Counted from the stretch's first letter, positions 8,420 through 18,364 are shown. The stretch is DNA of 64,000 nucleotides from Streptomyces anulatus (GCF_000721175.1 NZ_JOEZ01000023.1:1-64000), one strand, 5' to 3'. A program made the numbers and translations. Notes: generated by a model not told the origin, from the sequence alone.

Positions 8420-11400
8420 ATGGCACCCCGTCTCACCGTCGTCGTCCCCCTCTACAACGTCGAGGAGTACCTCGGTGCCTGCCTGTCCTCGCTCGCCGAA
8501 CAGACCATGCCGGAACTGGAGGTCGTCCTCGTCGACGACGGCTCCACGGACGGCGGACCGCTGCTGGCACAGGAGTTCGCGGACCGCGACCCGCGCTTCC
8601 GGCTGCTCCGGCAGGAGAACGCCGGGCTCGGCGCGGCCCGCAACGCCGGGATCCGCGAGGCCCACCCCGAGGCCGAGTTCCTGACGTTCGTCGACAGCGA
8701 CGACGTCGTGCCGCCCGGCGCGTACGCGCGGATGCTGGCCGAACTCGACCGCTCGGGCTCCGACTTCGCCACCGGCAACGTGCTCCGGCTGCGGACGAAC
8801 GGCGAGCTCGAACAGTCCCCGATGTTCCGCAAGCCGATGGAGAAGGCCCGGCAGGCCACGCACGTCACCCGCGACTGGCTCCTGCTCGGCGACCGCATCG
8901 CCTGCAACAAGGTCTTCCGCCGCACCTTCTGGGACGAGCACGCCTTCGCCTTCCCCACCGGGGTGCTGTACGAGGACATCGCCGTCGTCCTGCCCGCCCA
9001 CTTCCTGGCCCGCTCGGTCGACGTCGTCGAGGAGCCCGTCTACCACTGGCGCGACCGCGACGGTTCGATCACCACCCGGCGGGCCGTGCCCCGGGGCATC
9101 CGCGACCGCGTCACCGCCGTGACCGCCGTCAGCCGCTTCCTCGCGGACCGGGCGGGGACGACCGGCGCGGCCGAGGCCAAGCGGCGCTACGACGCCCACG
9201 CGCTCTCCGGCGACCTGTGGCTGTTCATCGAGGCCCTGCCGGACGGCGACGCCGAGTTCCACGAGGCGTTCCTGAAGCACGCCGGCGCGTTCGCCGCCAC
9301 CGTCGAACCCGACGTCCTCGCCTCACTGCCGCTGCATCTGCGGGTCAAGTGGCAGCTGATCCGCGAACGTCGGCTCCCCGAACTCCTCGCCCTCCTCGCC
9401 GACGAGAAGAAGGACCGGGACACCTTTCACGTACGCGGGCTGCTCCGCCCCCGTGCTCACCACCCCGCCGTCCGCGCCCCGCTGCCGTCCGCCACGACCG
9501 CACTGACCTCCGCCGACCTGCCCGTACACGCCCACCTCACCGAGGCCGTCTGGCGGGACGGGCTGCTGCACCTGACCGGCCACGCCTACGTGCGCAACGC
9601 CCCGGGCGGCCCGGCCCGGCTCGGCTGGCTGCGCGCGGGGAAGCGGCTGATCCCGTTTCGCCTGCGTCCCGTCGGCGGCGACGAGGCCACCGCCCGCTCC
9701 GGCCGTTCCCTGCACCGCTACGACCGCGCCGGGTTCGAGGCCGTCGTCGACCCGCGCGCGATCGCCAGGAGGGCGGGTGACGGGCGTACGGCCTGGAAGC
9801 TGGAGGCCGTCGTCTTCGGCGCGGGCCGGCTACGCAGGGGCCCCATGCGCCTCATCGGCACCCCGGCCCCGCCCGCCGTGACGTACACCGGCGAGGGGAC
9901 CCGCGTCGTCCCCGTCCTGTCCGGCAACAAGCTGGAGCTGCGCACCGAACGCGTCGCCGCCGTCCTGACCGGGCAGTCGGCGGTCGAGGACTCCGTGCGC
10001 CTGGAGGTGAAGACCCTCGGTGACGCCGGGCCCGTCGCCCTCAGGCTCACCGAGTGGCGCACCAAGGAGACCCGGGAGTTCGCCCTGCGCGGCTCGCCCG
10101 GCTCCCGGGCGGCGGACATCCCGCTCAGCGCCTTCCGGCGGGAGGACGACAGCGCCTTCCGGGGACAGGACGCCATCTGGGGCGTCCAACTCGTCGTCGG
10201 GGGAGCCCCGTTGACGGTCGCTGCCCGGACCGACGGCCAGGACGGACGCTATGCGCTGCCCGGCGGCCGTGAACTGTACGCGGCACCCAACCCCTCGGGC
10301 GACCTCGTGCTCACCGACCGGGCCGTTCAGCCCGTCGTCACCTCCGCCACCTGGTCGGAGTCGGATGAGCTGGTGCTGGAAGGAGCGTTTCCGGCACCCG
10401 GCGCAGGCCTCCACGAACTCGTCCTGCGGCACAGCGGCCACCACGAGGAGGCCGTCCTCGGCCTGGAGCGAGGAGACGGCGACGGCTTCCGGGCCGTGAT
10501 CGCGCCCGCCGCCGTCGACGGGCCGGGCGGGGCGCTGCCGCTCGCCGAGGGGCGCTGGTACCTCTTCCTGCGCGAGCCGGGGGAGCGGGACCCGGAGGCG
10601 TACCGGCCGCTCCGGCTGAGCACGCCGCTCCACCGTGACCTGCCACGGCAACACCCCTCGGGCGGTAGGGACTTCACCTTCCAGCGGCGCTACCACGACC
10701 GGCTTGTCCTGGAGTCCGGCAGCGCCCTCCCGGCGCAGGAGTCAGGACCGTACGGGCAGCGGATCCAGCGCGAGCGGTACACCGGCCTGCGCGGCCGCAC
10801 GGCGGACGAACTGCGCCCCGCCGTCCTCTACTCCAGCTTCGACGGCCGCCAGTACTCCGACTCGCCCCGCGCCATCCACCGCGAACTCGCGGCCCGCGGA
10901 AGGGACATCGAGCACCTGTGGGTCGTGCGGGACCAGCAGGCGGCCGTGCCCGACGGCGTCCGCCCCGTCGCGCTGCACAGTGCGCAATGGCACGAGGCGC
11001 TGGCCCGCAGCCGCTGGGTCGTCACCAACACCCACCTGCCCCAGTGGTTCGAGCGGGCCGAGGGCCAGTGCGTCGTCCAGACCTGGCACGGCACCCCGCT
11101 CAAACGCATCGGCCGCGACCTCGCGGGCACCCCGCACGCCGACGCCGCCTACATGGCGTCCATGGAGCACCGGTCCGCCCAGTGGAGTGTCCTCGTCTCC
11201 CCGAACAGCTTCTCCACGCCCGTCCTGCGCCGCGCCTTCGGCTACTCCGGCGAGGTCCTGGAGTGCGGCTACCCGCGCAACGACCTGCTGTACGCCCCCG
11301 ACCGGGTCAAGATCGCCACCGCCGTACGCGAACGGCTCGCGATCCCCGAGGGGCGGCGCGTGATCCTGTACGCGCCCACCTGGCGCGACGACCTCCCCCG

Positions 11401-11896
11401 GCAGGGCGGGCGCTACGGGCTCGACCTCCACCTCGACCTGGCGCAGGCCCGGGAGGCCCTGGGTGATGACCATGTCCTGCTGGTGCGCCGCCACTACCTC
11501 GTCGGCGGCAGTGTCCCCGACACCGCATTCGTCCGGGACGTCTCGCGCCACCCGGACGTCGCCGAACTGCTGCTGATCAGCGATGTCCTGGTCACCGACT
11601 ACTCCTCGGTCATGTTCGACTTCGCGCAGACCGGCCGCCCGATGCTCTTCCACACCTACGACCTGGCCCACTACCGCGACACCCTGCGCGGTTTCTGCTT
11701 CGACTTCGAGAACCGCGCCCCAGGACCCCTGATCCCCGACTCCGCCGGGGTCGTGGCCGCCCTGCGCGACCCGGAGGCCGCCACCGCCGGGCACCGGGAG
11801 GCGTACGAGCGGTTCCGGGAGGCCTTCTGCGACCTCGACGACGGGACCGCCGCCGCCGGGGTCGTCGACCGGATGCTCAAGGGGGAGCAGGCATGA
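8420..11896 (+). CDS. Fused GT2 glycosyltransferase / CDP-glycerol glycerophosphotransferase
   Basis: The protein has 1158 residues with the same architecture as the gene at 1398-5108. The GT2 domain has VDDGSTDG at 38-45 and VDSDD at 91-95. A beta-rich middle follows, and the glycerophosphotransferase domain has WHGTPLKRIG near 890, YAPTWRDDLPR near 982, VTDYSSVMFDF near 1059 and HTYDLAHYRDTLRGF after that. All motifs are intact, so both activities are plausible: adding a sugar and adding a glycerol-phosphate (or similar) to one growing chain. ATG 8420 starts directly at the GT2 fold, but its best ribosome site (GGAAGG, 8401-8406) is 13 bases away. Its stop overlaps the next start by four bases, so translation is coupled. 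Confidence 0.86.
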   Translation: MAPRLTVVVPLYNVEEYLGACLSSLAEQTMPELEVVLVDDGSTDGGPLLAQEFADRDPRFRLLRQENAGLGAARNAGIREAHPEAEFLTFVDSDDVVPPGAYARMLAELDRSGSDFATGNVLRLRTNGELEQSPMFRKPMEKARQATHVTRDWLLLGDRIACNKVFRRTFWDEHAFAFPTGVLYEDIAVVLPAHFLARSVDVVEEPVYHWRDRDGSITTRRAVPRGIRDRVTAVTAVSRFLADRAGTTGAAEAKRRYDAHALSGDLWLFIEALPDGDAEFHEAFLKHAGAFAATVEPDVLASLPLHLRVKWQLIRERRLPELLALLADEKKDRDTFHVRGLLRPRAHHPAVRAPLPSATTALTSADLPVHAHLTEAVWRDGLLHLTGHAYVRNAPGGPARLGWLRAGKRLIPFRLRPVGGDEATARSGRSLHRYDRAGFEAVVDPRAIARRAGDGRTAWKLEAVVFGAGRLRRGPMRLIGTPAPPAVTYTGEGTRVVPVLSGNKLELRTERVAAVLTGQSAVEDSVRLEVKTLGDAGPVALRLTEWRTKETREFALRGSPGSRAADIPLSAFRREDDSAFRGQDAIWGVQLVVGGAPLTVAARTDGQDGRYALPGGRELYAAPNPSGDLVLTDRAVQPVVTSATWSESDELVLEGAFPAPGAGLHELVLRHSGHHEEAVLGLERGDGDGFRAVIAPAAVDGPGGALPLAEGRWYLFLREPGERDPEAYRPLRLSTPLHRDLPRQHPSGGRDFTFQRRYHDRLVLESGSALPAQESGPYGQRIQRERYTGLRGRTADELRPAVLYSSFDGRQYSDSPRAIHRELAARGRDIEHLWVVRDQQAAVPDGVRPVALHSAQWHEALARSRWVVTNTHLPQWFERAEGQCVVQTWHGTPLKRIGRDLAGTPHADAAYMASMEHRSAQWSVLVSPNSFSTPVLRRAFGYSGEVLECGYPRNDLLYAPDRVKIATAVRERLAIPEGRRVILYAPTWRDDLPRQGGRYGLDLHLDLAQAREALGDDHVLLVRRHYLVGGSVPDTAFVRDVSRHPDVAELLLISDVLVTDYSSVMFDFAQTGRPMLFHTYDLAHYRDTLRGFCFDFENRAPGPLIPDSAGVVAALRDPEAATAGHREAYERFREAFCDLDDGTAAAGVVDRMLKGEQA

Positions 11897-14775
11897 GCGA
11901 CTTCAGCTGTGTGATCACCGGCGGCGGGGACGGCGAAGGACCCGGCGGCGCCGACGCGCTCCGCGCCTCCGTGGAGTCCGTGCTCGGCCAGTCGCTGCGC
12001 GGAGCCGAGGCCGTCGTGGTCCTCGCCTCCGCCGCCGACCCGGCCGTCCGCACCACGGCCCGCGCCCTCGCCGACCGGGCCCCCGGGCGGGTCCGCCTCG
12101 TCCACGCCGACCCGGCCGTCCGCACCACCGGAGCCCTGCGCAACGCGGGCCTGGAAGCGGCGGACGGCCGGTACGTCCTGGTCCTCGGCACCGGCGAGCG
12201 GCTCCAGCGGCACGCCTGCCGCAACCTCTGGCTGGCGGGCGAGACCAGCCGCGCCGACCTGATCGCCGGCCGCTGGAGCCGGATCGCCGACGAGAGCGGC
12301 AAGGAGCGGGAACCGTCCTGGCAGGGCGAGCTGTACGCCCGCTCCCGCACCCTCGCCCGCTTCACCGAGGCCCCCGGACTCGTCGTCAGGGACGCCCTGG
12401 TGACCGGATTCTGCCTGCGCCGCGAGGCCGCCAGGCGCCACGGGCTGCGTTACGAGGAGGACCTGGCGCACGGCGAGATCCTGTTCGGCCCGCTCGCCGC
12501 CGCCGCGGTCGGCCGGATCGCCCTGGTCCGCCGCCTCGTCGTGACCGGCCGGGCCGACCCCGACCGGGCCCGCGACCTCACCGCCCTGGTCGAGGCCCAT
12601 CGCCGGGTCGCCAACACCCTCCTCGCACACGGGCTGACCGAGCTGCGCGAGGAGCGGGAGAAGGCGTTCGCGCGCGACCACCTGGTGCCGCTCGCCCGGT
12701 CCTTCCCCCGGCTGCCCGCCGCCCGCCGCGCCCAGGTCGCCGCAGCCGCCGCCCGCACGCTGACCACGCCCGTCCCGCCGGACCTGCCGCCGCTGGAGCG
12801 GGTCGCCGTGACCCTGCTGGCCCGGGGCGACGCGGAAAGGGTCCTCGCGGCGGCGTACGCGCTGAGCCGTCCCGCCACCGTGTGCGCGCCCCTGGCGACG
12901 GGTGCGGACGGGCGGGTGACCTGGGGCGACGGCGCTGAGGGGCTGCCCCTCGACGTCACGGAACTCGGTCACCAGCACCGTACGTTCGGCGAACTGCGGC
13001 TGATGAACCGGCTCACCCGCTGCGCCACCGACGGGGACGGCCGCCTGCTGCTCGAAGGCCGCCTCGTGCTGCCCGGCCACAGCGGACCCGGCCCCGGCAC
13101 CCCCCTCACCGCCACCCTGGAGTTCCGGGCCCGGGGCGGGGCGCGCGCCGTCGCGTTCCCGGTCGAGGAGGTCCGGCACGACGGGAACGGGATCATCTGG
13201 CGCGCGCGGGCCGACGTCTCGCGCCGTCTGCGCCCCGTCGGCGCCCGCGACACCGCGTGGGACGCGCGGCTGACGGTACAGGCGGGGGGCGCCGACGGGC
13301 CCCGGTCCGTCAGCGATCTGTTCGCCCCCCAGGACCAGGTGGAAGGGGCGGCCCGGTTCGCCGCCCAGCCCCTGCTCGGGCGGCTCGCCGGGGACACCTG
13401 GGAGCCCTACATCACGCTGAAGGACCACCTCGCGCTCCGGCTGACCGCCCGCCGCCGTCCTGCCCGCACCGCCCACCGCCTGATCCGCTACGCCACGCAC
13501 TTCCGTCCCGCCCGCAAGGCGAAGCTCCTCGTCAGGGCCCTGCGCAAGCGCCTCGACCGCTACCGCTCCCGGGGTTTCAAGGCCACCGCCTACAACACCT
13601 GGCTCACCCGGCTCCCCGTGCGCCGGGGCTCCGTCGTCCTCGAGAGCCACATGGGCACCTGCTACGGCGACAGCCCACGAGCCCTCCACGAGGAGATCCG
13701 CCGCCAGGGCCTGAAACTGCACGCCACCTGGTCCTACGACCCCTCCCCGGCCGGCTTCCCGGACGACGCCAGCCTCGTACGCCGCTGGTCCTGGCGCTAT
13801 CTGTGGGCGCTGGCCCGCGCGGAGTACTGGGTCGACAACCAGGGCTTCCCGCAGAACCTGCGCAAGCCCCGGCACACCACGTACCTCCAGACCTGGCACG
13901 GATCCGCGTACAAGAGGATGGGCTTCGACGAGACCCGCGTACGGCTGCAGAACGCCCCGCAGCGCGAGCGGCTCCAGCAGGCCGTGGACCGCTTCGACCA
14001 CTTCCTCGTCCGCTCCGAGCACGACGTGAACACCCTCGCCCGCGCCTACCGGCTGCCCGAGGACAAGCTCCTGCGCACCGGCTACCCGCGCAACGACGCC
14101 CTGATCGCGGAGCGCACCCGGTCCGAGACCGAAGGGCGGCTGCCGCGCCCGCCGCTCGCCTCGGCGCTCGGGCTGGACGACCACAGGAAGACGGTGCTGT
14201 ACGCCCCGACGTTCCGGGGTGGGCCCGGCAGGCAGGGCAAGGGCCGACTCCTCCTGGAAGTAAGGGAGTTCGCGGAGCGGTTCGGCGACACCCACACCCT
14301 GCTCGTCCGGTCCCACTACCTGGAGTCCGCGCGGCTGCCGGTCTGCCCGCCCGGGACCGTCGTCGACGTCTCGCACCACCACGACGTCAGCGAACTCCTG
14401 GTCCTCACGGACGTGTTGGTGACCGACTACTCCTCGATCATGTTCGACTTCGCCCTCCTCGACCGGCCCGTCGTGCTGTACGCCCCCGACCTCGACACGT
14501 ACACGGCCGAGCGCGGCAGCTACTTCGACCTGCGGGAGAAGGCCCCCGGCCCGGTGACCGCGACGCAGGACGAACTGTTCGCCGCCCTCGCCGAACTGAA
14601 GAAGTCGGACACCCGGTACGCGGATCAACGGCGGGCCTTCGTAGCGCAGTTCGGGCCCTACGACCGTGGCGACGCGGCCCGCAGGGCCGTTGCCGCCGTG
14701 TTCGCCCCCGGAGCCTCCCGAGGCTTCCGGGGCGCCCGCCACACCACCGACCACGACCGGGGGGCCGGCCGATGA
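11893..14775 (+). CDS. CDP-glycerol glycerophosphotransferase with a degenerate GT2-like N-terminus
   Basis: The protein has 960 residues. The first 200 align in layout with a family-2 glycosyltransferase, but the nucleotide-binding VDDGS position reads VVLASAAD and the metal-binding DSDD position reads LGTGERL, so sugar transfer is unlikely. The C-terminal half is a normal glycerophosphotransferase domain: QTWHGSAYKRMGFDE near 667, YAPTFRGGPGR near 770, VTDYSSIMFDFALLDRP near 843. A start at ATG 11893 overlaps the previous stop (ATGA). The next gene also overlaps by ATGA, giving a three-gene coupled set. The dead N-terminal domain may hold the protein on its neighbour or on the polymer; that is inference. 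Confidence 0.85.
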   Translation: MSDFSCVITGGGDGEGPGGADALRASVESVLGQSLRGAEAVVVLASAADPAVRTTARALADRAPGRVRLVHADPAVRTTGALRNAGLEAADGRYVLVLGTGERLQRHACRNLWLAGETSRADLIAGRWSRIADESGKEREPSWQGELYARSRTLARFTEAPGLVVRDALVTGFCLRREAARRHGLRYEEDLAHGEILFGPLAAAAVGRIALVRRLVVTGRADPDRARDLTALVEAHRRVANTLLAHGLTELREEREKAFARDHLVPLARSFPRLPAARRAQVAAAAARTLTTPVPPDLPPLERVAVTLLARGDAERVLAAAYALSRPATVCAPLATGADGRVTWGDGAEGLPLDVTELGHQHRTFGELRLMNRLTRCATDGDGRLLLEGRLVLPGHSGPGPGTPLTATLEFRARGGARAVAFPVEEVRHDGNGIIWRARADVSRRLRPVGARDTAWDARLTVQAGGADGPRSVSDLFAPQDQVEGAARFAAQPLLGRLAGDTWEPYITLKDHLALRLTARRRPARTAHRLIRYATHFRPARKAKLLVRALRKRLDRYRSRGFKATAYNTWLTRLPVRRGSVVLESHMGTCYGDSPRALHEEIRRQGLKLHATWSYDPSPAGFPDDASLVRRWSWRYLWALARAEYWVDNQGFPQNLRKPRHTTYLQTWHGSAYKRMGFDETRVRLQNAPQRERLQQAVDRFDHFLVRSEHDVNTLARAYRLPEDKLLRTGYPRNDALIAERTRSETEGRLPRPPLASALGLDDHRKTVLYAPTFRGGPGRQGKGRLLLEVREFAERFGDTHTLLVRSHYLESARLPVCPPGTVVDVSHHHDVSELLVLTDVLVTDYSSIMFDFALLDRPVVLYAPDLDTYTAERGSYFDLREKAPGPVTATQDELFAALAELKKSDTRYADQRRAFVAQFGPYDRGDAARRAVAAVFAPGASRGFRGARHTTDHDRGAGR

Positions 14776-15914
14776 GCCGCGACATCTTCATCGTCTCCAA
14801 CAGCACCGACGAACTCGGCGGCGTCACCGGCTGGATGCACCAGACGGCCCGCCTCTTCACCGGCCAGGGCCACCGGGTCCACGCCATCGGCATCCACGCC
14901 TCCGACCTCACGATGGCGCTGCCCGAACAGCCCGCCCACCCCGTCACCGCCCTCTACCCCGCCCACCCCCCGACCCCCTGGACGCCCCACGGCATCCGCG
15001 ACCGCTTCCGCATCCCCACCCGGCGCAAGGAGGCCGCCCGGGTCGCCGCCAAGAAGCAGGCGGTCGCCCGGCTCTCGGAGATCTTCGCGACCGCCCGCCC
15101 CGGCGCGGTCGTCATCGTCACCCAGGTCTGGGCGATGGAGTGGGTCGGCGAGGCCGACACCACCGGGCTGCGGGTCATCGGGATGAGCCACGAGTCCTAC
15201 GGCTACTCCCGCGCGAGCCACCGCTACCGCTGGATCAAGAACCACTACAAGGACCTCGACCACTGGCTCGTCCTCACCGAGGAGGACGCCGACCAGTGGG
15301 CCGGGGACGGCATGAACAACGTCGGCTTCCTGCCCAACGCCCTCTCCCGGCTCCCCGCCGTGCCCTCCCCGCGCACCGCGAGGACCGTCGCGAGCATCGG
15401 CCGGCTCAGCGACCAGAAGGGCATCGACCTGCTCCTGGACACCTGGGCCCAGGTCGCGCCCTTCCGCCCCGACTGGCGGCTGCGCGTGTACGGGGCGGGC
15501 GAGGACGAGACCGCGCTGAAGGCGCAGTGCACCGCCCTCGGCCTCGACGGGTCCGTGGAGTGGATGGGCCGCACCGACGACGTCGAGCGGGCCCTCGCGG
15601 ACGCCTCCGTCTTCGTCCAGTCCTCCCGCGGCGAGGGCTTCCCGCTCGCCCTGCTGGAGGCGATGGCCAGTGGCGTGCCCTGCGCCGCGTTCGACTGCGC
15701 GCCCGGGGTGCGCGAGATCGTCCGCGACGGCGAGGACGGACTCCTGGCCCCCGCCGGGGACACCGCCGCCCTCGCCGACCGGCTGCTGCGGCTCACCGGC
15801 AACCCCCGGCTGCGCGACTCCATGGGCGCGCGGGCCCGCTCCGGCGTCCAGCGGTTCTCCGAGCCGGAGACCCTGCGGCGCTGGGAGGAGCTGTTCGCGT
15901 TCCTGGAACGCTGA
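14772..15914 (+). CDS. Family-4 (GT-B) glycosyltransferase
   Basis: The protein has 380 residues. The N-terminal Rossmann half contains NSTDELGGVTGWMHQTARL. The C-terminal half has IGRLSDQKGIDLLLDTW, then VFVQSSRGEGFPLALLEAMA with the two glutamates of the EX7E donor-binding motif, and CAPGVREIVRDGEDGLL. It transfers a sugar, probably from a nucleotide donor with retention of configuration, as known for the family. ATG 14772 overlaps the previous stop (ATGA) and defines the last gene of the 8420-15914 operon. It converges on the minus-strand gene that ends at 15935. Acceptor unknown. Confidence 0.87.
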   Translation: MSRDIFIVSNSTDELGGVTGWMHQTARLFTGQGHRVHAIGIHASDLTMALPEQPAHPVTALYPAHPPTPWTPHGIRDRFRIPTRRKEAARVAAKKQAVARLSEIFATARPGAVVIVTQVWAMEWVGEADTTGLRVIGMSHESYGYSRASHRYRWIKNHYKDLDHWLVLTEEDADQWAGDGMNNVGFLPNALSRLPAVPSPRTARTVASIGRLSDQKGIDLLLDTWAQVAPFRPDWRLRVYGAGEDETALKAQCTALGLDGSVEWMGRTDDVERALADASVFVQSSRGEGFPLALLEAMASGVPCAAFDCAPGVREIVRDGEDGLLAPAGDTAALADRLLRLTGNPRLRDSMGARARSGVQRFSEPETLRRWEELFAFLER

Positions 15915-15934
15915 TCACCCGCTGGGCGACCGGC

Positions 15935-18166
15935 CTAGCCCCCGACGCGGGCCCCGGTGTCCTCCTGGGACGGCAGGGCCGCGGGCGTCCGGCGGGCGGC
16001 GTACGGCACCGGCAGCGGCAGCCCGCCCGTCTCCCCGAGGAAGACCCGGCGCACCACCCGCTCCGCGGCGTACCCGTCGTCGTACGGACAGAACCGGGCC
16101 CGGAACGCGGCCCGCAGCTGCGCCGAGCGGGAGCCCCGCCAGTGGTCCGTGGCGAAGACGTCGAACAGCTCGTCCTGACTCCGGGCCACGATGCCGGGCG
16201 GGAACGCGGTGATGTCGAAGTACGTGCCCCGGGCCGCCTCGTACGCCTCGATGTCGTCGAGGTGCAGCACCACCGGGCGGTCCAGGTTGACGTAGTCGAA
16301 CATCAGCGACGCGTAGTCCGTGATCAGGGCGTCCGAGGCGAGCGCCAGCGTCTCCAGGGACCGGTGCGCGCTGACGTCGATGATCCGGGGATCCGGCGCA
16401 CGGCGGACGCCCCCTGGGCCGGCCGGTAGGGGCGCCCGGGCCAGGACCACGAACCGCGGCCCCAGGACCGCAACCAGTCGCTCCAGATCCAGGGCGGGCC
16501 GCTGGACGCGCCGGTAGTCGCGGTGCGTCGGGGCGTACAGCAGGGCCGTGCTGCCCGCCGGGATCCCCAGCGTCTCGCGCAGCCGCGCCACATCGGCCGG
16601 GCCCGTGCGGTGGTACACGTCGTTGCGCGGCGAGCCGTATTCCAGCGTCGTGTACGCGGACGGGTAGGCCCGCTCCCGTACGAGGGTGGAGTGCGGGTTC
16701 GCCGAGAGGGAGAAGTCCCAGGTGTCGACCGAGCGCAGCAGCTGCTCGAAGTCGGTGCCCCGGGCGGCGGCGGGCCGGTCCAGCAGATCGGTGCCCACGG
16801 TCCGCAGCGGAGTCCCCTCGTGCGTCTGCAGCAGCACCTGGCCCCGCCGCTTGACCAGCCCCCGGTCGAAGGAGCCGTCGTTCACCAGGTACGCGGAACG
16901 GGCCAGCGCCGTCCAGTGGGCGAACGTGCCGGGCGCGAGGTGCCGGGTGCCGGTCGGCACGGTGTGGGCGTCGACCGGCCGGCAGATCCAGGCCGTCCGC
17001 ACCCCCGGGACCAGCTCGCGGACCTTCGCCTCGATCGCCGCCGGGCTGCCCGTGTACCCCGCGCCGCCCCGGGCGGCGAACACCGCGTCCCGGGTGCGCA
17101 ACGGCAGCCGCGACTGGATCCGGTAGTGCGCCCGCAGTGCCGCGCCCCGCACCGCCCGGCGCACGGCCGCCGAGCCCCGGCGCAGCCGGCCGCCCAGGCG
17201 CTGGGCCCCCGACAGGGCCCGGTAGGTGCGCCGCGCGCCGAGCCGCAGCAGGCCGTGCCGCAGCAGCGCGCGGCGGGGGACCGGGGCGCCGGGGGTGTGA
17301 TAGCGGCGGCAGGACGCGGTCGCCCGGCGGAAGAACGCGGCGCGGCTGTGGAGCGGCAGCCGGTCCCGGGAGGCGAACAGCGCCGAGAAGTGGTCCAGCA
17401 TCCGCCGGAACATCACCGGCCGCCACACGGCGAGTTCGGGGCGGGAGTCGATGAACGCGAAGACCCGGTCGTACTGGTCGAAGACGTCGAAGTGCTTCTC
17501 GCTGGTGGTGGAGAGGATGTTGCCGCGCCGCCGCTGCCGGTAGGACACGCAGACCGCGTCCAGGACCGCGATCGACCCGGCCGACATCAGCACCGGGTAG
17601 GTCCAGGGGGTGTCCTCGTAGTAGCCGGGCGGGAAGGTGAACCCCTCGGCCTCGACGAACGCGCGGCGGTACGCCTTGTTCCAGACGACCATGAGGAGTT
17701 GCAGCAGCTCGGGGCGGTCGGTGAGCCGGAAACGGGCCGGCCCTGCCTCGTCGAGGTGGGCGGCCAGGACGTTGCGGACGCTGCGGCCCGTCCAGTACGT
17801 ACGGGCGTAGTCGTACATCAGGACGTCGGGCTCGCCGGTCGCGTCGATCCGGTCGGCGATGATCCGGAGCGCGTCCGGCAGCAGGGTGTCGTCGCCGTCG
17901 AGGAAGATCAGGTAGTCGCCGCCGGCCCGGCCCATCCCGGCGTTGCGGGCCGGTCCCAGTCCGATGTTGCGGGGCAGGTGCAGTGCGGTGACGCGGGGGT
18001 CCCGGCGGGCGTACTCGTCGGCGATCGGTCCGCAGGCGTCGGGGGAGCAGTCGTCGACCACGATGATCTCGTAGTCCTTGAAGGACTGGGTCAGCACGGA
18101 ATCCAGACACGCGTGCAGATACGCCTGGACCCGGAATGCGGGCACGATGATGGTGAACCGGGGCAC
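15935..18166 (-). CDS. Fused GT2 / CDP-glycerol glycerophosphotransferase with altered HGTP motif
   Basis: The protein has 743 residues from GTG 18166. This start is chosen because the GT2 fold begins at PRFTIIVPAF; an in-frame TTG at 18208 would add 14 residues. The GT2 domain has VVDDCSPD near 36-43 and FLDGDD near 87. A basic linker follows, then a glycerophosphotransferase domain with YAPTHRDYRR, ITDYASLMFDYVNLDRP and RGTYFDI. The conserved HGTPL histidine is replaced: the copy reads QTHEGTPLRT (Glu codon at 16817-16819). In studied TagF enzymes the corresponding histidine matters for catalysis, so this copy may be impaired or use another donor. It stands alone on the minus strand and converges with the operon at its right. 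Confidence 0.83.
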   Translation of the reverse strand: MPRFTIIVPAFRVQAYLHACLDSVLTQSFKDYEIIVVDDCSPDACGPIADEYARRDPRVTALHLPRNIGLGPARNAGMGRAGGDYLIFLDGDDTLLPDALRIIADRIDATGEPDVLMYDYARTYWTGRSVRNVLAAHLDEAGPARFRLTDRPELLQLLMVVWNKAYRRAFVEAEGFTFPPGYYEDTPWTYPVLMSAGSIAVLDAVCVSYRQRRRGNILSTTSEKHFDVFDQYDRVFAFIDSRPELAVWRPVMFRRMLDHFSALFASRDRLPLHSRAAFFRRATASCRRYHTPGAPVPRRALLRHGLLRLGARRTYRALSGAQRLGGRLRRGSAAVRRAVRGAALRAHYRIQSRLPLRTRDAVFAARGGAGYTGSPAAIEAKVRELVPGVRTAWICRPVDAHTVPTGTRHLAPGTFAHWTALARSAYLVNDGSFDRGLVKRRGQVLLQTHEGTPLRTVGTDLLDRPAAARGTDFEQLLRSVDTWDFSLSANPHSTLVRERAYPSAYTTLEYGSPRNDVYHRTGPADVARLRETLGIPAGSTALLYAPTHRDYRRVQRPALDLERLVAVLGPRFVVLARAPLPAGPGGVRRAPDPRIIDVSAHRSLETLALASDALITDYASLMFDYVNLDRPVVLHLDDIEAYEAARGTYFDITAFPPGIVARSQDELFDVFATDHWRGSRSAQLRAAFRARFCPYDDGYAAERVVRRVFLGETGGLPLPVPYAARRTPAALPSQEDTGARVGG

Positions 18167-18267
18167 TACACATCCATGGGTCGTTCGCGGGAACCAGGTG
18201 GCCCGCAAACGTCGGATGGAATGACAGGGTTACGCCGGACGTGGCATTCGGGGGATGTGCACACCGA

Positions 18268-18297
18268 AGCGGCCCGGTTCCGGGGAACCGGGCCGCT
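18268..18297. terminator. Perfect 14-bp hairpin between two minus-strand units
   Basis: Arms AGCGGCCCGGTTCC and its exact complement are separated by two bases. The hairpin lies 68 bp beyond the end of the ABC transporter operon, whose last stop is at 18365. It most likely terminates that operon before the gene starting at 18166. Confidence 0.75.
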
Positions 18298-18364
18298 CGG
18301 TGTTGACGTACAGCCGTACGCCTTCGGTCGTACGCCTTCGAGGTTCACGGCCCTGCCGCGGCGG

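Noticed and set aside
11671..14754. 1027-residue open frame on the minus strand
   Set aside because: It mirrors the well-supported glycerophosphotransferase gene at 11893-14775 and shows no recognisable motif.
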